From NCBI GenBank assembly GCA_965197545.1, contig CBDANJ010000008.1, positions 1,612,001-1,676,000 on the forward strand: a stretch of DNA of 64,000 bases, written 5' to 3'. Below, piece after piece: positions 1-9,115 of the stretch. A program made the translations under genes and the position numbers. Position 1 is the stretch's first letter. Every line of letters starts with the position of its first letter. This stretch comes from CATOSP01 sp965197545. Its GTDB lineage: Bacteria; Chloroflexota; Dehalococcoidia; Lucifugimonadales; UBA3495. The notes under the pieces were generated by a model. That model was not told the origin of the DNA. It made no database searches and saw nothing but the letters and a program-made list of their open reading frames with translations.

Positions 1-193
1 CTGCGCCAACTTCACCGGCTCAGCGGCCAATCCCATGGGCCGGGACCAGAGCCGCAAGAAGGTGTGGGACTGCGCCCGGTTCGTCCTGTCGGAGCAGGAC
101 GCGGAACGGCTCTTGAGCATGTTGGACGATCTGGAGAACGTCGCCGACGTGTCCGAAATCACCGCGCTATTGGGTCAGAAGCCCACCCATTAG
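1..193 (+). CDS. 3' end of an unrecognised protein (partial)
   Basis: The window opens inside a reading frame that starts at base 2 and ends with TAG at 191-193, leaving 63 C-terminal residues. The visible part is hydrophilic and helical (VWDCARFVLSEQDAERLL, then an acidic LDDLENVADVSEI stretch) with no motif I recognise. Codon use looks like the neighbouring chromosomal genes. The gene body lies outside the window. It is followed by 65 bp of unremarkable spacer and then the left end of an IS5-like element. Confidence 0.55.
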   Translation, partial: CANFTGSAANPMGRDQSRKKVWDCARFVLSEQDAERLLSMLDDLENVADVSEITALLGQKPTH

Positions 194-262
194 GCCAGTG
201 CCCAATGGTCAGTCTCCAGTAGTCAGCGTCCGGACGACGGGGCCACTAGCCAAACGCGCTAG

Positions 263-1131
263 GGCTAATCGACAATTGGAGGAAACTCGATTGAGGGAGC
301 AGGGCAGAGATTGAGGACGAAGAAGTAGGATGTAACTTGACTGGTCAGGTGTGAGAGGGGTCGTGGGCGATGAGTTATGAGTTGAGCGCCGCTCAGTGGA
401 ACCAAATAGAGGAGTTTTTGCCTGGCAGGCGCGGTTGGGTCGGGGTTACGGCCAAGGACAACTGGAACTTCGTCAACGGCGTCCTGTGGGTACTGCGCAG
501 CGGCGCCCAGTGGAAAGACCTGCCCCCTGGGTATGGCAACTGGAAAAGCGTCCACAAGCGCTTCACCCGCTGGGCCAGGGCCGGAATCTGGGAGAAAATC
601 TTCCAAGTGTTGCTGGCTGACCCCGACAACAGGTACGTGATGATTGATTCCACTATAGTGCGGGTTCATCAGCAGGCGGCCTGCGGCAAAGGGGGGGCCA
701 AAGTGAGGCTCTGGGCCGCTCCCGCGGCGGACTGAGCACCAAGATTCATCTGGTGGCTGATGCCCAGGGGCGCCCGATGCGTTTCTATCTCACCCGCGGT
801 CAGAGGGCGGACGTTTCCCAGGCCATACCCCTGCTGACCGGTCTCGAGACCGGTGCTGTCATCGCTGACAAGGGGTATGAAAGCAACCGGGTACTGGCCT
901 TTATCAGGGACCAAGGAGCGGAAGCGGTCATACTGCCCAAGTCAAACCGGAGGGACCCTTGGGAATACGACCGGGAGCTGTATAAGCAGCGGAACCTGAT
1001 AGAACGGGCCTTCAACAAATTGAAACAGTGGCGCAGAATCGCCACCAGGTACGACAGGAAGAGCTTGTATTTCCTGTCGGCCCTGCACTTGGTAGCATCT
1101 GTCATCTGGGGTTAGAAATTGGCGATTAGCC
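263..1131 (+). mobile_element. IS5-family (IS427-like) insertion sequence
   Basis: The ends are near-perfect inverted repeats: GGGCTAATCGACAATT at the left and its complement with one mismatch at the right. Both are flanked outside by CTAG (259-262 and 1132-1135), which fits the short CTAR-type target duplications of the IS5 family. The element is about 869 bp and contains one transposase split over two frames. Size, ends, target and gene layout agree with the IS427 group. The intact ends and undamaged catalytic motifs suggest it may still be mobile. Confidence 0.85.
370..1115 (+). CDS. IS5-family DDE transposase, two frames joined by -1 frameshift
   Basis: The first frame (370-735, 121 aa) carries the N-terminal DUF4096-like region (SAAQWNQIEEFLPG, GVLWVLRSGAQWKDLPP) and the first catalytic aspartate in MIDSTIVRVH. 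The second frame, to 1115, carries the second Asp (VIADKGYES) and the Glu region (NLIERAFNKLKQWRRIATRYD). The frames are joined by a -1 shift at an A3G7 run (688-697). Reading through it gives KGGGQSEALGRSRGGLSTK, the normal IS5 transposase sequence. This run is a typical slippery site, so the arrangement is probably programmed rather than damage. The predicted fusion is about 248 aa, normal for the family. Confidence 0.85.
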
Positions 1132-1140
1132 CTAGGGATA

Positions 1141-1209
1141 CTCTGAATAAGTCCTTGAATTGAGCCTCGTCAGATAGGGGAAATAGTCGTGCGGGCGACT
1201 TGTTCAGAG
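1141..1209. repeat. 69-bp element with 13-bp terminal inverted repeats
   Basis: CTCTGAATAAGTC at 1141-1153 is matched by GACTTGTTCAGAG at 1197-1209 (one mismatch as inverted repeat). The interior is not coding. It fills almost exactly the gap between the IS5-like element (ends 1131) and the IS630-like element (starts 1215). It may be a MITE or the two joined ends of another insertion sequence; I cannot tell which. Confidence 0.45.
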
Positions 1210-1214
1210 GTTTC

Positions 1215-2571
1215 CTAGTACTCAGCATGTCTATGCCCGCGTTCCGGGCCGTGCAGGTGTAAGTAACTGCTCGTTACTTGGTAGTCAACTGTGTTTTGTA
1301 AATAGTTTAAGAAATATAGCGATTGGGTTATGCTGCCTGGTGGGTAGGTAGTGTTGATGACGGGGGTGGCAGTGATGGTTCGGGATAAGTACGCGGTGCG
1401 GTTGACGCCGGAACAAAGGGAAGAACTCCAGCATCTGATTCGGGTTGGGAAAAGCCCCGCCAGAGTGACCGCCAGGGCACGGATCCTCCTCAAGAGTGAT
1501 GATGGTTGGTCGGCTCCCCAGGTGGCCGGAGCCTTGGACGTGGCGTTGGGCACCGTGTATCGGATCAAGCAGCGCTTTACCGAGGAAGGGCTGGACGGGG
1601 CCCTATGGGACCGGCGCCAGGCCCACCGGCATCGGAAGTTGGACGACCGGGGCGAAGCCCACCTGATAGCTCTGGCCTGCAGTGAACCTCCGAAGGGGCA
1701 TAGCCACTGGACCCTGCGCCTGCTGGCCGGCAAGGTGGTGGAGTTGGGGTTGGCCTCCTCCATGTCCCACGAGGGGGTGCGCCGGCGTCTCAAAAAAACG
1801 CTCTCAAGCCGTGGCAGAAAAAGGAGTGGTGCATCCCCAAGGTGAGCGCCGACTTCGTGGCCCACATGGAGGATGTCCTGGACCTCTACGCCGAACCGTA
1901 TGATCCCCACCGGCCGGTGGTCTGCTTTGACGAGACCTCCACCCAGTTGCTGGCCGAAACGCGGCCCGCTCTGCCAGCCCAGCCGGGACTTCTGCTGCGG
2001 CAGGACTACGAGTACCGGCGGGAGGGCGTCCGCAACCTGTTCCTGGCCTGTGAGCCCTTGGCGGGTTGGCGGTTGGCGGCAGGTGGCGGTCACTGAGCGG
2101 CGTACGATGCAGGACTTCGCCCAGCAAATGCGTTGGCTGGTGGACGAAGCTTACCCAGAGGTTGCGGTGTTGCGGGTGGTCCTGGACAACCTGAACACCC
2201 ATCGTCCGGCGTCGCTGTATGAGACTTTCCCAGCGGCGGAAGCCCGGCGCATTGCCCGGCGTATGCAGTTCCACTACACGCCCAAGCACGGGAGTTGGCT
2301 GAATATGGCGGAGATCGAGTTCAGTGTCCTGTCCCGTTCCTGCCTGAAGCAGCGACTCCCCGACGAGGAAACCCTGCGGCGGGAAGTCCAGGCCCTGGTC
2401 GGGGAGCGTAACGCCGCCCGAGCCATCATCAACTGGCGGTTCAATACCCAGGACGCCCGAACCAAGCTCCATCGCCTCTACCCTTTCGATCTCAAGGTTG
2501 ACTACCAAGTAACAAGCAGTTACTTACACCTGCACGGCCCGGAACGCGGGCATAGACATGCTGAGTACTAG
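1215..2571 (+). mobile_element. IS630-family insertion sequence with 74-bp terminal inverted repeats
   Basis: Bases 1215-1288 and 2498-2571 are inverted repeats of 74 bp differing at one position (CTCGTT versus CTTGTT in the same orientation). They begin CTAGTACTCAGCATG. TA dinucleotides at the ends agree with the TA target preference of IS630/Tc1-mariner elements. The repeats are much longer than the usual 20-30 bp ends of this family. The transposase inside is damaged, so the copy is probably not autonomous, but intact ends could still be mobilised in trans. Confidence 0.85.
1351..2571 (+). pseudogene. IS630-family transposase, frameshifted
   Basis: The N-terminal part (1351-1845) has a helix-turn-helix (LTPEQREELQHLIRVGKSP, then SAPQVAGALDVALGTVYRIKQ). 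The frame then moves -1 at an A7 run near 1795-1801 (Arg-Leu-Lys-Lys-Asn-Ala continues), which could be programmed as in other IS630 members. The catalytic region follows with VVCFDETS (first Asp), VVLDNLNTH (second Asp) and NMAEIEFSVL (Glu). A second break is real damage. TTGGCGG is duplicated in tandem at 2066-2079, adding 7 bp and shifting the frame just after FLACEPLAGW. The C-terminus reads on into the right inverted repeat, ending at TAG 2569-2571. The start is uncertain (GTG 1351, ATG 1357 or 1375). Confidence 0.8.
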
Positions 2572-2722
2572 CAGCCTGTCCGAGAAAGACCAACCCACAA
2601 CGAAACGCGTTGCATTGATACTGGTGATGCCCTAATTAGTTCATGTGCAGCCTATATCAATGGGTAAGGAAGCTTACTCTGGCGATATTCGGGGCAACAA
2701 TTAATTCTCGGACGGACTCCTA

Positions 2723-5119
2723 GTGCTTGCCGAGACCACGAAGGCGGTGAATTTCATGGACGACGTGACCTCAATCCCCGAACCACGCTCCCAGACCGGC
2801 GTGACGCCATCGACTTCCCATCAAGTAAATTGGGGACTACGCTCTCTATGGATCGGCCTCACGATAATCGTGATAGCTTCCTTCGCTGCCCTGCTGTATT
2901 ACGGTCGCGAGATCTACCAGGTTGCCCCCCCAATTCCAGACGTTGTGGAGACTTCCGTGGGCGACCTGCTCTTTTCCGGAGCGGATGTGCTGCGAGGCCA
3001 GGATGTGTGGCGCTCCATCGGCGGACAGGAATTGGGGTCGGTGTGGGGACACGGGGCATATACCGCTCCCGATTGGACCGCCGACTGAGTCCATCGCGAA
3101 GCGGTCTGGCTGCTGGACCATTGGGCCCAAGGGGATATGGGACTGCCCTACGAATCCCTTCCAGAGGAGAGAAAGGCGGCGCTCGGGGCCCGGCTCAAGA
3201 CTGAACTCCGAACCAATACCTACGAACCATCCACCGGCGTCATCACGATCTCACCGGTTAGAGCCCAGGCCATATCGGTGGTGCAGTCTCACTATACCGC
3301 TCTCTTTGGCGATGATCCCGACCTGGACCATCTCAGGGAAAGTTACGCGATGCCCCGTTCCGTCATTCCTGATCCCGACCGGAGGGAAGCCTTCACGGCC
3401 TTCCTGTTCTGGGCTTCCTGGGCCTGCGTGACGGAGCGGCCCGGCAAGGAGATCACCTACACCCACAATTGGCCGCCCGACGACCTGGTCGGCAACCGGC
3501 CCACAGGGACGATGATAGTTGTATCCGTAGTCAGCTTTGTTTTCCTCCTTGGCGGAATTGGCGGACTTGCCTGGTTCTTTGCAGCCACTCGGGATGCGTG
3601 GCGCAGCAGGGTCCGGGCCGCGGCCGCCGACCCGCTCATAGACATGGTGCCCACTCCCTCCATGGAAGCCACTCGAAAGTACTTCTGGGTTGTAGGGGCC
3701 CTCGCGGTGGCACAGATAGGGGCCGGCATCGTCACCGCGCACTACGGAGTGGAGGGAACGTCCTTCTACGGGCTGCCGCTGGCCGAACTGGTGCCCTACG
3801 CCCTGACCCGCACCTGGCACGTACAACTCGGCATGCTATGGATCGCCACGTCCTGGCTGGCCACGGGGCTATGCCTGGCCCCGCTGGTGGCCGGCTACGA
3901 GCCTCGGTTTCAGCGGTTTGGCGTGAACCTTCTGCTGGTGGCATTGGTCTTTGTGGTGGCGGGTTCCATGGTCGGACAGGCGCTGGCGATACACCAGGTG
4001 TTGGGCGATACAACTAACTTCTGGTTCGGGCACCAGGGCTACGAATATCTTGATCTGGGCCGCCTATGGCAGACCCTGCTGTTTGTTGGGCTGCTCCTGT
4101 GGCTGCTTCTGATGGTGCGCCCCCTGATCCGGGCCTGGCTGGACGCCCGTGCGGACGGCAGGCGCCGCCAGTTCCTGTCGATCTTCATCCTGTCGGTGGC
4201 GGCCATCGCCTTGTTTTACGCCCCCGGGTTGATCCCCGGCCAGCACGAAAACCTCGCGATCGCAGAGTACTGGCGCTGGTGGGTTGTTCACCTTTGGGTG
4301 GAGGGCTTCTTCGAAGTGTTTGCCACTACGGTGATCGCCCTGACCTTTGTGCGGCTGGGCTTGCTGCGAGTCAGGTCCGCCACCATGGCAATCCTTTTCA
4401 CGACTATTCTCTACTTGACCGGCGGCGTGCTTGGGATGTTCCACCATCTGTACTTTTCCGGCACCACGCCCATCATCATGGTAATCGGAGGGACCTTCAG
4501 CGCCTTGGAGTTGATGCCGCTGGTCATGATTGGCTTTGAGGCCTACGAGAACCTGGCAATGACTCGCAGGACTTCCTGGATCCACCATTACAAGTGGCCG
4601 GTGTTCTTCTTCATTGCGTCGGCCTTCTGGAACCTGGTGGGCGCCGGCCTGTTCGGATTTCTCATCAACCCACCCATCGCCCTGTACTACATGCAGGGGT
4701 TGAACACCACTTCGGTCCATGCCCATGCAGCTCTGTTCGGGGTCTATGGAAACCTGGGCCTTGGCCTGACGCTGTTGAGCCTGCGGCTATTGACGGTGCG
4801 GAAGCAGTGGCGGACCGGTACGCTAGGCTTCGCATTCTGGACCGTAAACATCGGTCTGGCGCTGATGGTGCTGCTCAGCCTGTTGCCGGTGGGATTGGCC
4901 CAAACATGGGCCAGCGTAGAACACGGAATGTGGTATGCCCGCTCCGCCGAGTTCCTCCAGATGCCCGTTCTTGAGTTCGCCCGGTGGCTTCGGGCGATCG
5001 GCGACACCATATTCGCCGTGGGGATTCTGGCCTTCGGGTGGTTCGTGATTGGGTTGTCCACCGGCTGGTCGGCGGGCCAAGAGCGGGAGGATGTCCGAGC
5101 AGTTTCGCCGACGGTGTAG
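2723..5119 (+). pseudogene. norB: Quinol-dependent nitric oxide reductase (qNOR) with in-frame TGA
   Basis: Single-subunit qNOR reduces two NO to N2O at a heme b3/FeB centre in the cytoplasmic membrane, using quinol. The product would be about 798 residues. An N-terminal membrane helix and a periplasmic region with GSVWGHGAY come first, then about 12 helices with the heme and FeB ligands (TWHVQLGMLW, WWVVHLWVEG, MFHHLYFSG, HAHAALFGVYGNLG). A TGA at 3086-3088 interrupts the frame. The reading frame is the same before and after, and TGA sits where the family usually has Trp (DWTAD-stop-VHRE for DWxADWLHRE). This looks like TGG to TGA. The part after it (ATG 3137) lacks the first helix. It is a nonsense allele, a sequencing error or readthrough. 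Start is GTG 2723 or ATG 2756 (AAGG upstream). It stands alone, right after the IS pair. Confidence 0.8.
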
Positions 5120-5297
5120 ACTTGCCTTCAAACTTGTGAAAGGCGGCGTTAAAGTGGACCACTCGGGCGGATCGACTGGCCGAGTTGTGATGTCGCTGGT
5201 CCGGATAAATGTCCGTTTAAGTGGCCGGCACAGACGTAGTTACGATGTACCTCGTTGCACTCAGTTTCCGCCCTATCACCTCAATCGGATTTCGCCC

Positions 5298-5316
5298 AAT
5301 TGTCGATTCGCCCTAG
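5298..5316 (-). repeat. Solo IS5-like terminal inverted repeat
   Basis: AATTGTCGATTCGCCCTAG differs by a single base from the complement of the left end (259-277) of the IS5-like element at the start of the window. No partner end or transposase is nearby. Its CTAG supplies the TAG stop codon of the MFS gene on the minus strand (5313-5315). I read it as an excision or deletion scar of a related element. Confidence 0.5.
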
Positions 5317-6899
5317 TCCGGCGCTCCGGCGCGGGCCGGGGCTTGCGCCGGAGTCTCGGCAACCACTTTGGGCCGGTCTCCCTTAAAGTAGGAGATCACT
5401 ATCCCAATGGAACACATGACGCCGGCGATGAAAAATGCCCGCCGGACACCCTCTACAAAGGCCTCGGGCTCCCTGGATACGTGCTCCAAGCTGGACTCCG
5501 CCCCCATCGCCGCCATCGTGGCCACCACGATGGCCGTCACCATGGCGTTGCTGACTATGTTGGCTGAGTTTCGCGTCAAAGACGTCAATGCGGACGCGAT
5601 TCCGTACCTGGAGCGTTCCACCGCGCTAACTATCGAGCTATTGTTGGGAGAGCCGAACAGACCGGTCCCAAGGCTCTGAAGTACGAGCAGCGGGATAATC
5701 ACGTTTATCGACGTGTTCACTCCGACCACGCCGCCCAACATGAACAACGCCGCCGAGGCCAGCGTCAACCCCCCCATGTTGAGCATCAACCAGCCATAAC
5801 GGTCGGAAAGCCGGCCCGCTATGGGTCCCATGATGGTCATGGTGACAGCCATTGGAAGGGTAATCAACCCGGCGTCCCTCGGGCTAAACCCCAGCGCGCT
5901 CTGAAGGTACAGGGCCATCAGGAAGCGGACCCCCGAGCTCCCCAGGAATGACAGCCACCCCGCCGTAATTCCCAACGCCACCAGCTTTCGTTGGAACAGC
6001 CGCAGGTCGAGCATCGGTGACGGCGTTCGAAGCTCCCACCAGATGAACCCAGTCATGGACACCACGAAGGCTAAAACACAGCCCACCACACCGGGTGAGA
6101 TCCAGCCTATGCGGTTGCCCAGGGTCATCGCCAATAGGATCGTCAGCAGGGCGGTCGCGCTCAACGTTGACCCTATCCAGTCGAAGGGGGGACGCCCCCC
6201 TCCCTGCCTGTCCTGGCTGAAGCGGCTTCCTTCGAGGACTATAAACGCCACGGCAAGGACAAGAATCCCCACGGGGACGTTGACCAGAAACACGGACCGC
6301 CAACCCAGGGTGTTCACCAGAATCCCGCCCAGGGCCATGCCGCTCATGGAACCCACACCAACTACGCTGAACTGAGAACCCAGGGCCTTGCCGCGCTCCG
6401 AACCTGGGAACACCGAGAGCACCATCGCTTGCCCGTTGGCCTGCACCATCGCCGAGCTTACGCCTTGGATGACCCGCGCCACCAACAGGACCGCCAGGCT
6501 TCCCGCCATGCCCGCTGCGGCGGAGGCGAGGATGAAGATGGTGAATCCGGTGATGTAGACTTGTTTCCTGCCCAGGATGTCTGAAACCCGTCCCATGGGC
6601 AGGAGCAGAGATGAGATGGCCAGGGTCTCGCTGATTGCGATCCACAGGACCGTCTCCAGGCTTGCGCCGAAGTGCCCGGCTATCGAGGGCAACGCTATCA
6701 GGATGCTGCCGTGCCCGCATACCGACATGAAAACACCCGTGGCTATCGTCGCAAACACCCACCACTTGTAGTTGTCAAGCTCCGTGAGCTTCTGCCCCGA
6801 GCTTTTGTAATTCCAGAGCAGGCGGGTTATTACGGGTATGCTGACCACGCTGATCAGCAGAAATCCGCAGGCGGCAATCAGTAGGCCGGTGATCGTCAT
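5313..6899 (-). CDS. MFS drug exporter, DHA2/EmrB-QacA type
   Basis: A 528-residue, 14-helix major facilitator predicted to export hydrophobic compounds by proton antiport. Motif A is seen as MGRVSDILGRKQVY near residue 105 and motif C as GSMSGMALGGILVNTLGWR near 190, both typical of the 14-TM subfamily. An additional N-terminal helix (LLIAACGFLLISVVSIPV) precedes the usual start of the family. Its ATG follows directly on the TAA of the upstream membrane-fusion gene (TAAATG), so the two are translationally linked. That order (adaptor then pump) is the EmrA-EmrB arrangement. The substrate cannot be read from sequence. The stop codon falls inside a relic IS end. Confidence 0.85.
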   Translation of the reverse strand: MTITGLLIAACGFLLISVVSIPVITRLLWNYKSSGQKLTELDNYKWWVFATIATGVFMSVCGHGSILIALPSIAGHFGASLETVLWIAISETLAISSLLLPMGRVSDILGRKQVYITGFTIFILASAAAGMAGSLAVLLVARVIQGVSSAMVQANGQAMVLSVFPGSERGKALGSQFSVVGVGSMSGMALGGILVNTLGWRSVFLVNVPVGILVLAVAFIVLEGSRFSQDRQGGGRPPFDWIGSTLSATALLTILLAMTLGNRIGWISPGVVGCVLAFVVSMTGFIWWELRTPSPMLDLRLFQRKLVALGITAGWLSFLGSSGVRFLMALYLQSALGFSPRDAGLITLPMAVTMTIMGPIAGRLSDRYGWLMLNMGGLTLASAALFMLGGVVGVNTSINVIIPLLVLQSLGTGLFGSPNNSSIVSAVERSRYGIASALTSLTRNSANIVSNAMVTAIVVATMAAMGAESSLEHVSREPEAFVEGVRRAFFIAGVMCSIGIVISYFKGDRPKVVAETPAQAPARAGAPD

Positions 6900-7616
6900 T
6901 TAGGGAGTCCTGATCTTGATGCTTGCCGTGGAACCCGGTATCAGGGATGGGTCGAAGTTGTCCAACAAAATTTCCACGGGGACCACCTGTTCCGTGCGCC
7001 GCACGTTGTTCCCACCGTTCTGTTGGGCAATTAACGACGCGGCGGTCACTGGAGACAGCGTTCCCACCCTCCCGGCCAGGAGCCGTTCCACGCTCTTGAG
7101 TTCGATTTCCACCTGTTGTCCGGGCCGCACTCTGCTGATCTTCCCCTCCTCCACGTTGGCCACGATCCACAGCGTGCGTGGGTCCATCAGGGTGACTATC
7201 GTCTCACCCGCCGGCACTGTGTCGCCCTCTTTTGCGGTCCGCGAGGCGACCACACCCGATCTGGGAGCGACTACTTCGGCGCGTTGGTCCTGTACTCCCC
7301 TGAAGCCCAGTTTGGCGGTGTCCGTGATGTCCGACCTGGAAATGAGGCTTGGCATGTCCAGCACCGCCAACACCTGGCCCTTCAGGACCGGGTCTCCAAC
7401 GTCCACTTCCATGGAGCTAATACGCCCCGCGGTGAGGGGGCCAACCTTCACGAGGTCGGCCATGACTTCGGCGCTGTCGGTGCTTACGAAACGTCCTGAA
7501 AAGTCAGATTTCAACCACTGATCGAAGCCGACGATACCTCCGCCGGCCAGGACCGCGATAACGCCTACGACGACGCCCGCGATTAACAGTTTCTTGAGTT
7601 GGTCTGGAATATTCGT
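6900..7616 (-). CDS. HlyD/EmrA-family membrane fusion protein, non-ATG start
   Basis: The periplasmic or exported adaptor of the efflux pair. One N-terminal membrane helix (LLIAGVVVGVIAVLAGGGIV) is followed by a lipoyl-like half (LTAGRISSMEVDVGDPVLKG and VVAPRSGVVASRTAKEGDTV) and a beta-barrel (LWIVANVEEGKISRVRPGQQ). The long coiled-coil hairpin of EmrA is nearly absent, as is common where there is no outer-membrane channel. The membrane helix lies upstream of the first canonical start (TTG 7514). In that frame no ATG, GTG or TTG exists back to a TAA near 7690. A strong GGAGGT (7623-7628) lies 6 nt before an ACG codon at 7614-7616, which I take as the start (238 aa). An ATT at 7608-7610 is the alternative. 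Confidence 0.75.
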   Translation of the reverse strand, partial: TNIPDQLKKLLIAGVVVGVIAVLAGGGIVGFDQWLKSDFSGRFVSTDSAEVMADLVKVGPLTAGRISSMEVDVGDPVLKGQVLAVLDMPSLISRSDITDTAKLGFRGVQDQRAEVVAPRSGVVASRTAKEGDTVPAGETIVTLMDPRTLWIVANVEEGKISRVRPGQQVEIELKSVERLLAGRVGTLSPVTAASLIAQQNGGNNVRRTEQVVPVEILLDNFDPSLIPGSTASIKIRTP

Positions 7617-7706
7617 AGAGTTACCTCCTGAATCGCGCCTACACCTGTCCGGACATTCCCCGCGGCCGTACAGAGGATGGTATTAGTCGAAGGCTATTAT
7701 ATGAGG

Positions 7707-8975
7707 CTAGTCCAGCCTCCGTATTATCGGGAAGAACACGAGGAAGTATATCGATACAACCAGGGCCACAATGCCCACTACGGTCACCGCTCCCGTCGGC
7801 GTGTAGAATTCGGCGAACGCTCCGATGATAAAGCTGGCCAACGGCGTCAGTCCGTGATCTAGGTGGTAGATGCTCTGGATGCGGCCCCTCAAATCGTCCG
7901 GGGCCAGCGTCTGAATCAGGGTCCCGCTCCCCGTCCGAAACGTGCTCAACCCGTAACCTAGCAGGGAGACCGCTACCATCGTCAGAGGCAGCCAATGGGA
8001 CTGACCTAGAATGATGGTGGCGACTGACCCCAGTATTAGGGCTAGGAGGCAGGTCCTTCCCTTGCCCAGCGCATATCCGAAAGTGGCGATCACCACCGTG
8101 GCCGCAAACCCAAACCCGCCGTTGACAGAAAGCAGTGCGCCCAGTATCTCGGGTCCTCTGTTGAGTACCGCCCCGACGAACGCCGGCAACAGGTGAATGC
8201 AAGGCTGGATGAAGAAATTCGGAACGAAGCTCATCAAAATTAGCTGCAAGATGGGCTTGTCCTTCGCCACGTACTTGACGCCGTCCTTCAGGTCGGTCCA
8301 GGGAGAGTTGTGATGGCGCAGGTTATTCTCGCGGTAAGGGGTCCGCATGGGGATAATCATCACCGCGAGGATGATGTATAGAACGCTTTCCACCAGGAAG
8401 TTGACGGTGAAACCGAACGCCGCCACCAGTAAGCCGCCTATGGCGGGCCACACCAGCCTGGAAGAGGTGATGGTCATGGCGTGGAGCGCGAAGGCGTTCG
8501 GCAAGTCTTCCTTGGGCACGGTATTGGCTACAAGGGCGCTGCGCACCGGCTGTAGTATGGAATGGGCGACGCCGGACAATGCGATGTAGGCGAAGCAATG
8601 CCAGACCTGTACCTGGCCGGACGCCACCACCATGGCGAATACAATCGCGGCCGTGGCCAGCATGGCCTGGCTCAGCAGTACAAGTTTTCGCCGGTCCAGC
8701 CGGTCCGCCAGCACTCCGGCCATCGGTCCGATGAGCAGAAACGGCAATGCCCGGAAGCCGCCGACCGTCCCCACCAGGAAAGGCGACCCTGACAGGTCCC
8801 AGACCAACCAGCCGACGGTCAACTGCTGGAGCCAGTTCGCTCCGTTGTTGAAGAGGTTGCCTGTCCATAGGAAACGGTAATCGCGGTTCCTTAAGGACGA
8901 AAAGGTCTGTGGGCCGCGCCTTCTAGGCGTGGGTCGGACCGGCGTCGGCGCAGCGCCTGCGGGTTCGCGGGCCAA
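7707..8975 (-). CDS. MFS transporter, DHA3/MFS_3 (EntS-like) type
   Basis: A 422-residue, 12-helix MFS protein with the family opening SSLRNRDYRFLWTGNLFNNG and motif A as GVLADRLDRRKLVLLSQ. EntS-like members export siderophores or drugs; the substrate here is unknown. The start is TTG 8975, because a stop lies just upstream in frame and no other start precedes the conserved opening. A promoter and palindrome upstream place it under the divergent TetR gene. It is a paralogue of the MFS gene ending at 13378, with which it shares RNRDYRFLW/YRNYRLLW and GWLVxDL. Odd: the short Pro/Arg-rich N-terminal tail before the first helix. Confidence 0.8.
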   Translation of the reverse strand: MAREPAGAAPTPVRPTPRRRGPQTFSSLRNRDYRFLWTGNLFNNGANWLQQLTVGWLVWDLSGSPFLVGTVGGFRALPFLLIGPMAGVLADRLDRRKLVLLSQAMLATAAIVFAMVVASGQVQVWHCFAYIALSGVAHSILQPVRSALVANTVPKEDLPNAFALHAMTITSSRLVWPAIGGLLVAAFGFTVNFLVESVLYIILAVMIIPMRTPYRENNLRHHNSPWTDLKDGVKYVAKDKPILQLILMSFVPNFFIQPCIHLLPAFVGAVLNRGPEILGALLSVNGGFGFAATVVIATFGYALGKGRTCLLALILGSVATIILGQSHWLPLTMVAVSLLGYGLSTFRTGSGTLIQTLAPDDLRGRIQSIYHLDHGLTPLASFIIGAFAEFYTPTGAVTVVGIVALVVSIYFLVFFPIIRRLD

Positions 8976-8997
8976 GGGTTACTTGGCCCTGTGAGTA

Positions 8998-9050
8998 TTG
9001 AAATAGTTCACTATACCGTATAGTATGCTAAATAGGCGTTGGCCTGTCAA
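8998..9050. promoter_or_regulatory. Divergent overlapping promoters with TetR-type operator
   Basis: A palindrome ACTATA-CCG-TATAGT occupies 9010-9024. On the minus strand TTGACA (9045-9050) and CATACT (9022-9027) are separated by exactly 17 nt and point to the MFS gene. On the plus strand TTGAAA (8998-9003) and TAGTAT (9021-9026), also 17 nt apart, point to the tetR gene. The palindrome overlaps both -10 regions. This is the classical layout for a TetR repressor that controls itself and a divergent exporter. Confidence 0.65.
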
Positions 9051-9115
9051 GGACCGGCTCATCCGGCCAATCGACCCAACGCCCCGGACCAACGCCCCGG
9101 AATTTGGAGATGGCT

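Noticed and set aside
1215..2093. Minus-strand 292-codon frame
   Set aside because: Shadow of the IS630 transposase; the plus-strand frames carry the catalytic motifs.
2600..2722. FNR/NnrR-type box upstream of the nitric oxide reductase
   Set aside because: Only half-sites (TTGAT, ATCAA) are present, not paired with the correct spacing.
3086..3088. TGA in nitric oxide reductase as selenocysteine
   Set aside because: The position is a conserved Trp, not a redox Cys, and no convincing SECIS-like hairpin follows at the right distance.
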